A stretch of DNA of 15,178 nt from JBCBWG01 sp039817205 (GTDB lineage Bacteria > Pseudomonadota > Alphaproteobacteria > Rhizobiales > Hyphomicrobiaceae). This document shows positions 6,096-14,568 of this stretch, piece after piece. Made by a program: the position numbers and the translations under genes. The stretch covers positions 1-15,178 of the forward strand of contig JBCBWG010000052.1 of assembly GCA_039817205.1 (NCBI GenBank). Direction: 5' to 3'. The notes under the pieces were generated by a model, which worked only from the letters and a program-made list of their open reading frames with translations, had not been told where the DNA came from and searched no databases. Position 1 is the stretch's first letter. Each line of letters begins with the position of its first letter.

Positions 6096-7478
6096 ATGGT
6101 CGACGCCGGTGGGTCTTCGAAAGGCAGTCGCGTTGAAACTTATGAGGCGTACGCGCCGTCGGACTTACCGATCTTAAAGCGCACGTGGGTTTGGGTTGCC
6201 GCTGGGTTGATCACACTCGCATCCGGCGTCCTCATCGGCCTTGCCCTAGCGAAACTTCTTGCACCACCACCCAAGGTTGAGCGCCAAACGGCCGCACTCG
6301 ATCGAAGCCATGCAGATCTTGCAGGATTAGACACACAAAAACGCCGCCTCGTGCGGCGCATTGCGGACCTGAAACGCGAGCTCGCTCTCGACCATTGCAG
6401 CTCTCAGTTCTGCCGCCGCCCGCGCGCAGGTTTGACACCAGAGGCCGCGCCGAGCGTCGGTGGTCGTATGCAAAAAGATCGGCCAATCGGTGTCACAACT
6501 GCACCACCGGGAGGGGGGGCATCTCGGCCAAGCGCACCGTCGTCTCCGGGTCGTGCTTCGCCGGATGCTGGTTCGCGACAGGCAAGCTTGCGCCAGGCGC
6601 AGCCCGGGTCGGCACAGCCCGGTCGTTCGCCAGCGCAGAGACCGGGTAACGGTTCTGGCGACAACCCCAGTTCTGGTGACAACCCCAGTTCTGGTGACAA
6701 TCCAAGTTCTGGCGCGGAGGCTCCCGAAGGCGCCACGCCTCAAGCCCCCGGGTCAGAAGGCTCGGAGGCCCCAACACCTGAGACATCGCAACCACCTGAC
6801 CGTGAGGAAGCGGGCCCGCCAGGAACATTCGGCTCTGTGCTAGAGCCCGCGACGTTTCTCATTCGAGTGGCGCTCGGAAATCGGAGAGTTGGGCTTGGCT
6901 CGGGCTTTTTAATCAATCCAGACCATGTCGTCACAAACGCTCATGTTGCGACGGCAAACGCGCGCTCGATCCTGGTCGCAAACACAAAGATCGGCGAGCC
7001 AATCCGAGCAACGTTGGTCGACCGTCAGTATGATCGAGCACGCCGGATCGATTTTGCATTGCTGAAACTGGCGCGTCCGCTTCCGAATGTGAAGCCGCTG
7101 CAATTGACGGAACGGATTCAGAAAGCACAGCCAGTTGTTGCGGCTGGATATCCTGGATTTTCGATCAACCTCCAAAACCCGGGAGCTCGCCGCGTTCCCG
7201 AGTCCGTGCTTACGCGCGGCGCTGTCCGCGTGATTGCGCGCTACGGGTCGGCGGCCTTTCGCGCCATCAACCACGATGCTGATATCGACAAGGGAAACTC
7301 CGGCGGTCCTCTCGTGGACGAATGTGGTCGTGTCGTTGGCGTGAACACATACGTCGTGTCGAATAGAGCGCGCGGTGTGTCGTTAGACTTCGCGCAAACA
7401 ACAACGTCGCTGCTCGCGTTTTTGAAGCGTCGACCATCGACCCGGTACACGACGTCAAGCACAGGCTGTGTTCGGTAA
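6096..7478 (+). CDS. Membrane-anchored trypsin-like serine protease
   Basis: 460 residues from the ATG at 6096 (465 from 6081). A short cytosolic N-terminus, one membrane helix (about 30-53) and a coiled coil (about 62-96) come first. A C-x4-C pair (C101, C106) and a long Pro/Ser/Gly-rich linker (about 108-245) follow; the linker holds three SGDNPS repeats. The periplasmic head (about 248-450) is a trypsin/HtrA-like fold with the full triad: H283 in VVTNAHV, D319 in RRIDFALLKL, and S402 in DKGNSGGPL. GLGSGFLI before the histidine and GRVVGVNT after the serine fit HtrA-type peptidases. There is no PDZ domain, so it is not a full DegP; substrate recognition must come from elsewhere, perhaps partner proteins. 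The anchor and stalk resemble those of the YfaP-like protein at 711. The next gene starts 30 bases downstream. Confidence 0.92.
   Translation: MVDAGGSSKGSRVETYEAYAPSDLPILKRTWVWVAAGLITLASGVLIGLALAKLLAPPPKVERQTAALDRSHADLAGLDTQKRRLVRRIADLKRELALDHCSSQFCRRPRAGLTPEAAPSVGGRMQKDRPIGVTTAPPGGGASRPSAPSSPGRASPDAGSRQASLRQAQPGSAQPGRSPAQRPGNGSGDNPSSGDNPSSGDNPSSGAEAPEGATPQAPGSEGSEAPTPETSQPPDREEAGPPGTFGSVLEPATFLIRVALGNRRVGLGSGFLINPDHVVTNAHVATANARSILVANTKIGEPIRATLVDRQYDRARRIDFALLKLARPLPNVKPLQLTERIQKAQPVVAAGYPGFSINLQNPGARRVPESVLTRGAVRVIARYGSAAFRAINHDADIDKGNSGGPLVDECGRVVGVNTYVVSNRARGVSLDFAQTTTSLLAFLKRRPSTRYTTSSTGCVR
6653..6714 (+). repeat. 18-bp tandem repeat, three copies plus a partial
   Basis: Units at 6653-6670, 6671-6688 and 6689-6706, then eight bases of a fourth. 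They encode SGDNPS in the linker of the protease. The copies differ at only a few bases. Being in frame, a change in copy number would alter linker length without breaking the protein. Confidence 0.9.
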
Positions 7479-7497
7479 GTGTCCTAAGCTGCGGGTC

Positions 7498-7503
7498 GGG
7501 GAG
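7498..7503 (+). promoter_or_regulatory. Shine-Dalgarno GGGGAG for the gene at 7509
   Basis: GGGGAG lies five bases before the ATG at 7509, which supports that start despite a rather long N-region before the signal hydrophobic core. Confidence 0.55.
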
Positions 7504-7508
7504 TTCAG

Positions 7509-10040
7509 ATGAGATTGCGTGACAACCGGTTTGGAGCTGTCGCATTGAGCAAACTTTGGGCTTGCGCGGGCACACGCACATTGGTGGGCGGTCTGTTCAT
7601 CTGGTGCAGTGTTGGTGTTGCTGCCACGCCAGCGACAGCGCAGACGGGTCAAACGACCAGCGGTGAGACCGATCAGGAAAACGGGCGCGCCGCCGGTCGG
7701 CCAGGTTTGAGCCAACAGAACGGCCAGCAAGGTCCGAGCAGAAATGGATCGGGCGCAGCCGTTGCGGGCTTGTTGCGCGAGCGGCTTGCGTCGGTACTCA
7801 TTGACGAGACCGATCGCGTTACCGGCTTGGTGATTGGGACGAAGCGCCTGGCCGATGCTTCAGGCGGGTCTCGCTTCCAACGGATTGTGATGGTGCCGAA
7901 GGCGGCTCTACGAGATGTCACCGAACTCGAGCAACTCAGCGTGTCGGTCGGCGGCGGCGCGATGCGTCAGGTGAGCAGTCTGGAGCATTTCGATTTAGCT
8001 GATGTGCTGCGAGGCGCGAACGCTTCTCAAAAGGTTGCCGAAATTGCGCGAAGCAATCGCGTTTCAACGGCACTTGCTCGCGAGCGGCTCAGGAAAGCGG
8101 CGATCTCAGACCCCGTCTCCCTGCTTTTTCTTGATGAAGCGGAAGCGAGCCCGACTGGCGAGTTAGGCGTTGCGCCGGGGTGCGCGCGATTGCCGGGGCT
8201 GCCGCGGGCTGATCGATCGGTTGCGTTCGTCAGCCAGACCGGTGCGCAATCGGTCTCTCTCAGGTCCTTTCGACGCGTGACGTCCGATGGGGTCGACGGT
8301 GCAGTCGTGACCGTTCGTTGTGACGAACGAGAGCTGATCCTCGGCACTGTTTCGAAGTTCAGACCGGGCCGCCGCGTGAGCTTCTCGCGTCTCGCGCGTA
8401 TGATCCATGGTCTGGGATATTGGCTCCGACATACGCATGAAGACGCGACGCTGAACCTCGAACTAGTTGGGGAGCGATTTACGGCCCGCTGCGACGGCAG
8501 TGTCCGACGAACGTCTGCGCAAATCGCGCTGGTCGATGTGAACGGAGATACGGGCGCGCTGAACTTTGGCATCATCGACGTGCCGCCGGTCAGGACCGAG
8601 CCGGTCGCGAAGATTGCAGCTGGCACGGTGGAGCGAGAACTCGACTGGGCCGTTATGCACGACTGGGGTAAGAACGGCGCGTCACCAGAGTTTTATGTCT
8701 TTACCAGCGCCAATGACGGTGAGTTCGTGCTCAGCCGGTACTGTAAGCACGATCTCGCGGTGCGTGGTCGCGTCGTCGGGAAGACGCCGTCAGATGTCAG
8801 CGAGCAATCTGGCTTTGAGTTTGATGATGGGAGCTTCGCCCTGCGGCTGAACGACATGACCACGTTGTTCACACACCCGGAAGTTCGGCACGCTGTTTTG
8901 ATACCGAGCTTTCCGGACCGGGCGCGTGGGAACCGCGCACCCGAGCTTTTTCTTTCGCGCTTCCTGCGCGCAGACCAGACTGAGGCGCACTACCTCGTCG
9001 GGTATAGCCGTAACAGTGCATCGCTCTTTCTGACCGACCTCGCCGCTGTCATGAACGGTCCGGCCATGGAAAGTGTGATTGTTAATCGCCTCCCGTCGGT
9101 AAAGTTGGACGAGGCTCCACGCGGAAGCTGGGACAATCTTCAGTTCAAGCTCTCAGAGTTTGGTTGGCCGGGACTAGATCGCGTCGCGCGTGACACTCGC
9201 GTGCCATCCGTACGGGTTGTGGGGCGCGACATTATCGTCGCCGGGGATGCCGGGCTCGGCCTTGCGCGAATTTCTGACAGCGGATCGGCGACCGTCTTGA
9301 TGAAAGTCGACTTCACGTCTAGCGAGACGCCGCCGCCCACGACCGAAGGCACGTCTGAGACCCAAATCAACCTTGGCGTTCATCGTCTTATCGGAACCAC
9401 GGTTATTCGCGTTCCCGGCAGTTCTGATTACGCAGCGATGGCCCTTTATGCTGACCGACGCAGCACGAATGATGCGCGTGACGTGCTTGCGCTGATGACC
9501 GTCCGAGACGGAAGCCCGGGGGAGATTGAGCTTCTGGACCTCGGTCGGCAGATCCGCAATCGCGCTGAACTCGCAAAACAGCAACTCGCGCCTCAGCGGG
9601 CCGCGCTTATGTCAAATCTCCGTCCGGTCGACACCCTGATGTCGTTTGCCGCATCGCGCAGTCTTGAGCGGTTCTGGGGCGGATTGATCGTGAATGTGTC
9701 AGCCGAGTTCGGAGAGCTTGGGACCGCTGGCTCGGATGTTGATTTTGCGTTCGGATATACGCTGAACGTTTGGTTCAATCGGTTTGACCGAGTTTGGCAA
9801 CAGCGTGCGGCTCGCCCTCAAGATGACCAGGGGCTGGTTCCGATATGCGAAGGGTTCCAATTCAAAAACATCAATGTGGTTGCCGCCGACAACACACCAA
9901 ACCGCATGATCGCAACTGTACCCGAACGATGCGCGGGGCAGGCTTCGTCGGTTGCCTCACGCCTCTTACCGAACACAAAGATTATTCCAATCGAGGACGG
10001 TCTGCGCGCGACCTTACTCGGTCCGGCGCGAGCGGATTGA
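7509..10040 (+). CDS. Large secreted protein of unknown function
   Basis: 843 residues; I do not recognise the family. The N-terminus has a long polar stretch, then a hydrophobic core (about 24-39) and a likely cleavage site near ATA-Q at 42-45. A Gln/Gly-rich linker covers about 45-80. The rest has no membrane helix. A helical part (about 165-205) contains a conserved-looking EIARSNRVSTALARERLRK stretch. Much of 230-640 is strand-rich with repeated hydrophobic-polar alternation, for example SVRVVGRDIIVAGDAGLGLA, compatible with a propeller or beta-sandwich series, but I cannot assign repeats. No catalytic motif is visible. It is 30 bases behind the protease gene and its stop overlaps a possible start of the next gene (TGATG at 10038-10042). 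It is a candidate substrate or partner of the protease by position only. Confidence 0.87.
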   Translation: MRLRDNRFGAVALSKLWACAGTRTLVGGLFIWCSVGVAATPATAQTGQTTSGETDQENGRAAGRPGLSQQNGQQGPSRNGSGAAVAGLLRERLASVLIDETDRVTGLVIGTKRLADASGGSRFQRIVMVPKAALRDVTELEQLSVSVGGGAMRQVSSLEHFDLADVLRGANASQKVAEIARSNRVSTALARERLRKAAISDPVSLLFLDEAEASPTGELGVAPGCARLPGLPRADRSVAFVSQTGAQSVSLRSFRRVTSDGVDGAVVTVRCDERELILGTVSKFRPGRRVSFSRLARMIHGLGYWLRHTHEDATLNLELVGERFTARCDGSVRRTSAQIALVDVNGDTGALNFGIIDVPPVRTEPVAKIAAGTVERELDWAVMHDWGKNGASPEFYVFTSANDGEFVLSRYCKHDLAVRGRVVGKTPSDVSEQSGFEFDDGSFALRLNDMTTLFTHPEVRHAVLIPSFPDRARGNRAPELFLSRFLRADQTEAHYLVGYSRNSASLFLTDLAAVMNGPAMESVIVNRLPSVKLDEAPRGSWDNLQFKLSEFGWPGLDRVARDTRVPSVRVVGRDIIVAGDAGLGLARISDSGSATVLMKVDFTSSETPPPTTEGTSETQINLGVHRLIGTTVIRVPGSSDYAAMALYADRRSTNDARDVLALMTVRDGSPGEIELLDLGRQIRNRAELAKQQLAPQRAALMSNLRPVDTLMSFAASRSLERFWGGLIVNVSAEFGELGTAGSDVDFAFGYTLNVWFNRFDRVWQQRAARPQDDQGLVPICEGFQFKNINVVAADNTPNRMIATVPERCAGQASSVASRLLPNTKIIPIEDGLRATLLGPARAD

Positions 10041-10198
10041 TGCTGCAATCGTCTTTTGCTGATGTACAAAGTGGGTCGCTCCGCCGACAGCGAGCGGGCG
10101 CCGCGGAATGGGCTGGTTACCGCTCGCAAATCCGCTTGCGCAGACGGCCGACTGCCACTGCTCTGTTTTGTGGGGCGAACGGCACTGTCGCGCGGCTC

Positions 10199-11758
10199 AT
10201 GATCTGCCGCTTGCGAACAGGCGTGGGTATTCTCACGCTCCTGCCGATGTTGCTGGCGACCATCATCTCAGGCTTCGCGACTGGCGCCCATGCGGCATCG
10301 CTGGTGCCGATCCGCGTTGCAGGCTACTTTAATTGGGCAGCCGCGAACGACGGGACGACGAACCCATTCATCGACAGCGCGACGCGTCAGCGGGATGATT
10401 TTCCGGAGATCGTGACACTCGGCTCGGTGCGCCACCTCGTCCGCATCGTGACCCGTAATGGTCGCCCCGAGCTTCGTCTCACGCCGCTCAAGAGCCTTTT
10501 GGCCTCAGATCGCCAGCGCCTGTTTCCTGAGATGTCAGCTTTCGGGCTCGACACGGGAAAGCGTTCCTCTCAAGACACGTTTCTCGGTGCGGAATTACCA
10601 GGATCGTCGAAAAAATCTGGTCCGATCTTGGTCCGAAGTTTTGGCCGAGGCCTCTTTCAGGCGCGCCAAGTCGCTGAACCGGGCGGTCGAACATGCGACG
10701 TCGGTCTGGTCGCTTTAGAACCGACGGCCTCGGCCGAAGGCGGCGCCGTGAGCAAAGCCCGCGTGCGCCTCGTTTCGTGCGATGCGGTCATCGGCGCGGT
10801 GGCCTTGGACAAACGCACCACAGACGTCCTGACCGTTTCAGCCTCCGAGGTCCGCGTGATTACGACTGGGCCAGGTGCCGCACGCGTTTCAGAAAGGATG
10901 TCACTTGCGAGCTGGTTGCCTGACGTTGGCGCGCCGAGTGCCATCGCGGGGCAAGTGGTCGGAGACGGAACTGTGGTGACTGTTGCCGCTGCCGCATCGG
11001 ACGGCAAGCCAATTGTTTGCGTTGTCACGCTCGGTGGCCCAAAAGGCGGTAAGCGAATTTTGGACCGTCGACCGACAGAATGTCCGCGCGTCGCAAACGC
11101 TTTGGGCGCCAACGCGATTGTGTCTTCGTTAGCCATCAGCCCAGACGGCCGACAACTCGCAATCGTCGGGACGGATCGTCGAACGAAGCGGTCCGGTCTT
11201 GTGCTTCTGGATCTGGATAGCCGCGCAGCACGACGAATTGCCGATGACGTTCAGGTGGCAGACGTTGTGTCGGTTCCGTACGTCTATCCGGTCGCTGTGC
11301 AGTGGCTGGGAGCTGATCTGTTCTGGTTGTCGAAGCGAGGCGGTGGGCGCACGATCGTGCGGTATTCTAACAACCGTCGTGCTGAGCTTGTGATGCGGGA
11401 ACGAGAACCCTGCACGAAGGTTGAGGACGTGACGCTGGAGGATGACGTCGGCCTCTGGTCGCAAATTGTTGGCCGACGTCTAGGCGATGCGTTTTCCGAT
11501 GAGAGAAAACGGCTGGCGGCGAATTGGTTCATGGCGCGACCGGCGTGGTTACAGGTTGTCTGCTCTGACACATCCGATCTGATCGAGCCGGTTGACGCGG
11601 TCCGCTTCGTCGACGTCGGCTGGTTTGTTCCGTTCCGTGCGCCGAGCGGCAAACTGATGATTGCCGCCGCGACAGTTGTTCAAGTCACAATGATCGCTTT
11701 TGACGCGAGTGCCATGCCGCCACCGGTTTCGCGAATGGCGATTTTTGAGGTGCGGTGA
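10199..11758 (+). CDS. Secreted protein with TolB/PD40-like beta-propeller motif
   Basis: 519 residues from the ATG at 10199, chosen because it yields a clean signal peptide (hydrophobic about 9-24, cleavage near AHA-A at 30-33). An in-frame ATG at 10040 overlaps the previous stop (TGATG) and would add 53 residues, with an Arg-rich stretch before the hydrophobic core; translational coupling makes that start possible too. The best motif is LAISPDGRQLAIVG followed by SGLVLLDLDSRAARRI (about 311-346), the hallmark of a WD40-like/PD40 blade as in TolB. Other blades are plausible around VQWLGADLFWLSKR. Four cysteines (C166, C194, C274, C295) could form disulfides. Propellers usually act as binding scaffolds; no enzymatic residues are visible. 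A strong hairpin follows the stop. Confidence 0.85.
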   Translation: MICRLRTGVGILTLLPMLLATIISGFATGAHAASLVPIRVAGYFNWAAANDGTTNPFIDSATRQRDDFPEIVTLGSVRHLVRIVTRNGRPELRLTPLKSLLASDRQRLFPEMSAFGLDTGKRSSQDTFLGAELPGSSKKSGPILVRSFGRGLFQARQVAEPGGRTCDVGLVALEPTASAEGGAVSKARVRLVSCDAVIGAVALDKRTTDVLTVSASEVRVITTGPGAARVSERMSLASWLPDVGAPSAIAGQVVGDGTVVTVAAAASDGKPIVCVVTLGGPKGGKRILDRRPTECPRVANALGANAIVSSLAISPDGRQLAIVGTDRRTKRSGLVLLDLDSRAARRIADDVQVADVVSVPYVYPVAVQWLGADLFWLSKRGGGRTIVRYSNNRRAELVMREREPCTKVEDVTLEDDVGLWSQIVGRRLGDAFSDERKRLAANWFMARPAWLQVVCSDTSDLIEPVDAVRFVDVGWFVPFRAPSGKLMIAAATVVQVTMIAFDASAMPPPVSRMAIFEVR

Positions 11759-11811
11759 ATGTTGGCCTGGCTGCGACCCGCGGTTGTACCGGAGTAGAGT
11801 TGCCCAGAATG

Positions 11812-11848
11812 CCACGGAGGACGTTCTCAAGTGTTGCGTCTTCCGTGG
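11812..11848 (+). terminator. 12-bp inverted repeat, likely terminator without U-tract
   Basis: CCACGGAGGACG (11812-11823) pairs with CGTCTTCCGTGG (11837-11848) around a 13-base loop; the only non-Watson-Crick position is a G-U pair in RNA. It starts 54 bases after the stop at 11758. There is no T-run. It probably separates the 7509-11758 pair from the following two genes. Confidence 0.45.
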
Positions 11849-11897
11849 TGCATCGATTGAAACGGGCGATCGAATGTGAGTTTGGAGACGGCTTAGT

Positions 11898-12782
11898 GTG
11901 GCACGGCGGCATAGTCCGGGGATGACAAGCATGAGCTGGATTTTGAGAGCGAACGGCCGCCGACCGCACTTGGTTTTGGCAGTGCTCTTTGCGCTAACGC
12001 TCGTATCTGCGTCGGCTTCTGCGGTGCGTGCGGAACCGTGCCATTTCGACGTTCGCCCCGCCGATGCGACGCTTGAATTGATCTCCGATCTTCATGTCCG
12101 GGAAAGTTATGCGATTGCCGTGCGGTTGCTACTGGAGGGCATTGTTGGCAATCGCCTTGTCAATTTGGGGTTCACGCCAAGCTCGGACGACAAGCGTGTC
12201 GCCCAAGCTTTTCTCGCGCATTTGAAGCAGCCTCCGCCGACGCTGACAGGTGGGTCGGTGGGTGGTCAGCCAAACGAGCTCGATTGGCCAGCCGTTGGGC
12301 TCAAGATTGCTCATCCAGTGACATGGTACACACCGCCGGCGGACGTGCACCGAATGTGCACAACCACGTTCGCGGCTTTATCCTGCAACCAACGGACCGG
12401 TGCACAACGCGCAGCATGGGTGTTTGCCAGTCAGCTCTTCGATAATGCCGGTCGATGTTCGACGCTACCCGGTCGCTCGCGTGCTAATGTGTCTGAGCTG
12501 CCTGGCAACCTAAGACCGTTCTATAAACTGTTCGGCAGCCCGACGCGCTATTCAGAGCAGTATTCCTATCTCAGTCGTTTTTCCAATCGTCCTTTTCAGC
12601 GGAGTGAAACACTCTATAAAATCCTCTATGCGGATTTCTTTAGACAGTCGCTGAAAAGTGGAACGGTACGGGAATTTTCGCTTGAGTACTTTAGCAAAGG
12701 CAATCCACTTTCAGCACATAAAATGCATCAGCCATTGCTGCAAGTGACACGCGTGCTGGTCGATAATGGATTGCTGAATTAA
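11898..12782 (+). CDS. Secreted protein of unknown function
   Basis: 294 residues from the GTG at 11898, supported by GGAGA nine bases upstream. ATG codons at 11922 and 11931 are alternatives that give a shorter N-region. A signal peptide is clear (hydrophobic about 25-40, cleavage near VRA-E at 43-46). I do not recognise the mature protein. It has four cysteines (C48, C154, C163, C187) suited to two disulfides, helical stretches such as SYAIAVRLLLEGIVGNRLVNL, and an aromatic-rich C-terminal third with several Tyr/Phe clusters. No catalytic motif is evident. The next gene starts 40 bases downstream (ATG at 12823) with the same export pattern, so the two are likely co-expressed. Confidence 0.85.
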   Translation: MARRHSPGMTSMSWILRANGRRPHLVLAVLFALTLVSASASAVRAEPCHFDVRPADATLELISDLHVRESYAIAVRLLLEGIVGNRLVNLGFTPSSDDKRVAQAFLAHLKQPPPTLTGGSVGGQPNELDWPAVGLKIAHPVTWYTPPADVHRMCTTTFAALSCNQRTGAQRAAWVFASQLFDNAGRCSTLPGRSRANVSELPGNLRPFYKLFGSPTRYSEQYSYLSRFSNRPFQRSETLYKILYADFFRQSLKSGTVREFSLEYFSKGNPLSAHKMHQPLLQVTRVLVDNGLLN

Positions 12783-12822
12783 CATTTTGCGAAGCCTTGC
12801 CCTGCTGGAGCGTAATGACGTG

Positions 12823-14568
12823 ATGCATAGACGAACGAGTTTGTTGGGATCGGCGGTGCTCATTGCGACACTGCTCGCATGGTCGCAAGTCGGCCACGCG
12901 AAAACGGTCAACGTGTACACCTCCGATTGGATGAGTGATCTTAATCCGTTGAGGGAGGAGACGTACGCGGCTCAGTGGATGGGGCAGCTGACGGCCTACC
13001 GCCTGTTTCGACGTATGTGCATTTCCGGCAATGAACCAGCTATGCGTCCGGAGTGTTTGACCGATACGGCACAAGTCGCCCGTGACAACAGTTTGCAGGC
13101 TCAGATGCGTTCCTCGGAGAACGCCCATAGGTGCTACCTTCCATCGGAGCCGGAAGATGAGGGCTCTTTCTTGCGATCAGCTTTGCGCAACACCGTCGAT
13201 CTGCTCATGAAGCCGGACCTTGGCGTCTCACGGTACTCGAGCAACAAATTTCGTTTGACCCGGCGAGAGCCTTACACGACGCTCAAAATGCTTTCGCCAC
13301 CGAACCTTGGTGAGCGTAGCCGGGGCTTTATGGACTTTCCGCTGTTTAAGCCCGGACAGTACGCCTCAAGCCCTGTCGACAGCACGAAAGCCTTCAGCCC
13401 CAATGTTTTCCAACCGCTCAATGAAGTCACGTTCGGCCCCTTTGCGTACGCGACCGGTTCGTCACCGAGCAAAGTGGTTCTGACGATCCGGAGCGCGCGC
13501 GATAACTATCTGTCTGCATCGGAGGCATCCGGCTCGCCGAAAGCTGTTTCGAAAGTCGTCGTCCACAACCTGCCGCTGATTAGCCAGATCACAAGCTTGG
13601 CTCTTAGTCCCACGGCGCAAGACCCGGGGGCCGTTGCGAGTGGTGCGCATGTTCTTTTGAACCTTGGGCCGGCTGGATCGAGATTGCTCGGCGGGGGTGA
13701 GCGGGGGCGGAACGCGTATCAGTCGGTGTTCCCCCGCGGGATCGAAGGGCCATTTTATATCGGGTTCAATTTTAAGGCTTCGGCAAGGGCGTTGAAGCTC
13801 TTCGTCAATCGCGAATTTCGAGAACTGTTTGCCTTATCTCTATGGGAAACAGAAGTCATGAAGCAGAAGTTTCGCGGTCTCGACCGAAAGATCGTCGGCG
13901 CCGGTCAGTATTTTGGTGAGTGGAAAGGGCAGAGCGTCTTTGACGACTACCCGGGGCCTGTCAACCGTCCCTCCAGCGCGCAGGCGTTGCGCACTCGGAT
14001 ACAAAGTTTTCTTGGCCGACAAAAAAACAGCATGGTCGGCTTGCGAATGCGGATGCTTCTGACGACCGAGGCTCAGCGGCTCTTTGATCCAACGGAACTC
14101 TCTCAATTGAAGAAAGAGCTGCGCGAGTTTTGGACCTGCAACGAAGAGACATGCGGGCAGCAATCAAGAGCGCAGAAGACAATCATCATCTTCTCGCACC
14201 GTGAAATTAAACCCAGTGACACTTGGCCAAGCGCTTCGTCCTATGAGTTAGTTCTCGATCGCCTTGTCCATGGTCGGCGCATGAAGCGTGTTGTTGCTCT
14301 CTTCGACCCTGACAGTGCAGACAACCGGCTGAATTTTACGTCTGACCAGATTGGTCGAGGCGTCTTGCAAAGGTGGAATAGCGAGAGCACCAAAGCGAAG
14401 GTGGAACTCACGCGCTGGCTGAGAAATAGCTACTTTGTTGTGTCGCTCGGCTACATCCCGTTTCGTGACCACTATTACGGCGCCATGGTCTCCGCGGCGT
14501 CGGAGCGCTTTTGTCAAGCACGCGGTCTGATCCATCCCGCAGGCGCGTTGAAGTGGGAGCTTCCCTAA
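12823..14568 (+). CDS. Large secreted protein of unknown function
   Basis: 581 residues from the ATG at 12823; a GTG at 12820 is nine bases after GGAG and equally possible, and a TTG at 12787 is less likely. A short basic N-terminus and a hydrophobic core (about 7-20), with cleavage near GHA-K at 24-27, form a typical signal peptide. I do not recognise the family. The mature part has an N-terminal region with three cysteines, a middle strand-rich region (about 190-320), and a helical stretch containing EFWTCNEETCGQQ. A C-terminal part follows with TIIIFSHREIK and RVVALFDPDSADNRL, which look like buried strands of an alpha/beta fold, and a cysteine near the end. No enzyme signature can be assigned. 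It follows the gene at 11898 by 40 bases. After its stop there are 281 bases before the next start. Confidence 0.85.
   Translation: MHRRTSLLGSAVLIATLLAWSQVGHAKTVNVYTSDWMSDLNPLREETYAAQWMGQLTAYRLFRRMCISGNEPAMRPECLTDTAQVARDNSLQAQMRSSENAHRCYLPSEPEDEGSFLRSALRNTVDLLMKPDLGVSRYSSNKFRLTRREPYTTLKMLSPPNLGERSRGFMDFPLFKPGQYASSPVDSTKAFSPNVFQPLNEVTFGPFAYATGSSPSKVVLTIRSARDNYLSASEASGSPKAVSKVVVHNLPLISQITSLALSPTAQDPGAVASGAHVLLNLGPAGSRLLGGGERGRNAYQSVFPRGIEGPFYIGFNFKASARALKLFVNREFRELFALSLWETEVMKQKFRGLDRKIVGAGQYFGEWKGQSVFDDYPGPVNRPSSAQALRTRIQSFLGRQKNSMVGLRMRMLLTTEAQRLFDPTELSQLKKELREFWTCNEETCGQQSRAQKTIIIFSHREIKPSDTWPSASSYELVLDRLVHGRRMKRVVALFDPDSADNRLNFTSDQIGRGVLQRWNSESTKAKVELTRWLRNSYFVVSLGYIPFRDHYYGAMVSAASERFCQARGLIHPAGALKWELP

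Noticed and set aside
6653..6714. CRISPR-like array
   Set aside because: The 18-bp units are directly adjacent with no spacers and are in frame within the protease linker; this is a coding tandem repeat.
8027..8626. Long - strand open frame of about 199 codons
   Set aside because: It lies wholly antisense within the large gene at 7509-10040, has Arg/Ser/Thr-rich composition typical of a GC-rich shadow frame, and shows no domain or ribosome site.
9845..10198. Upstream extension of the propeller gene's frame, back to 9845
   Set aside because: Most of it overlaps the end of the well-supported gene at 7509-10040 in another frame; starts at 10199 or at most 10040 are more credible.
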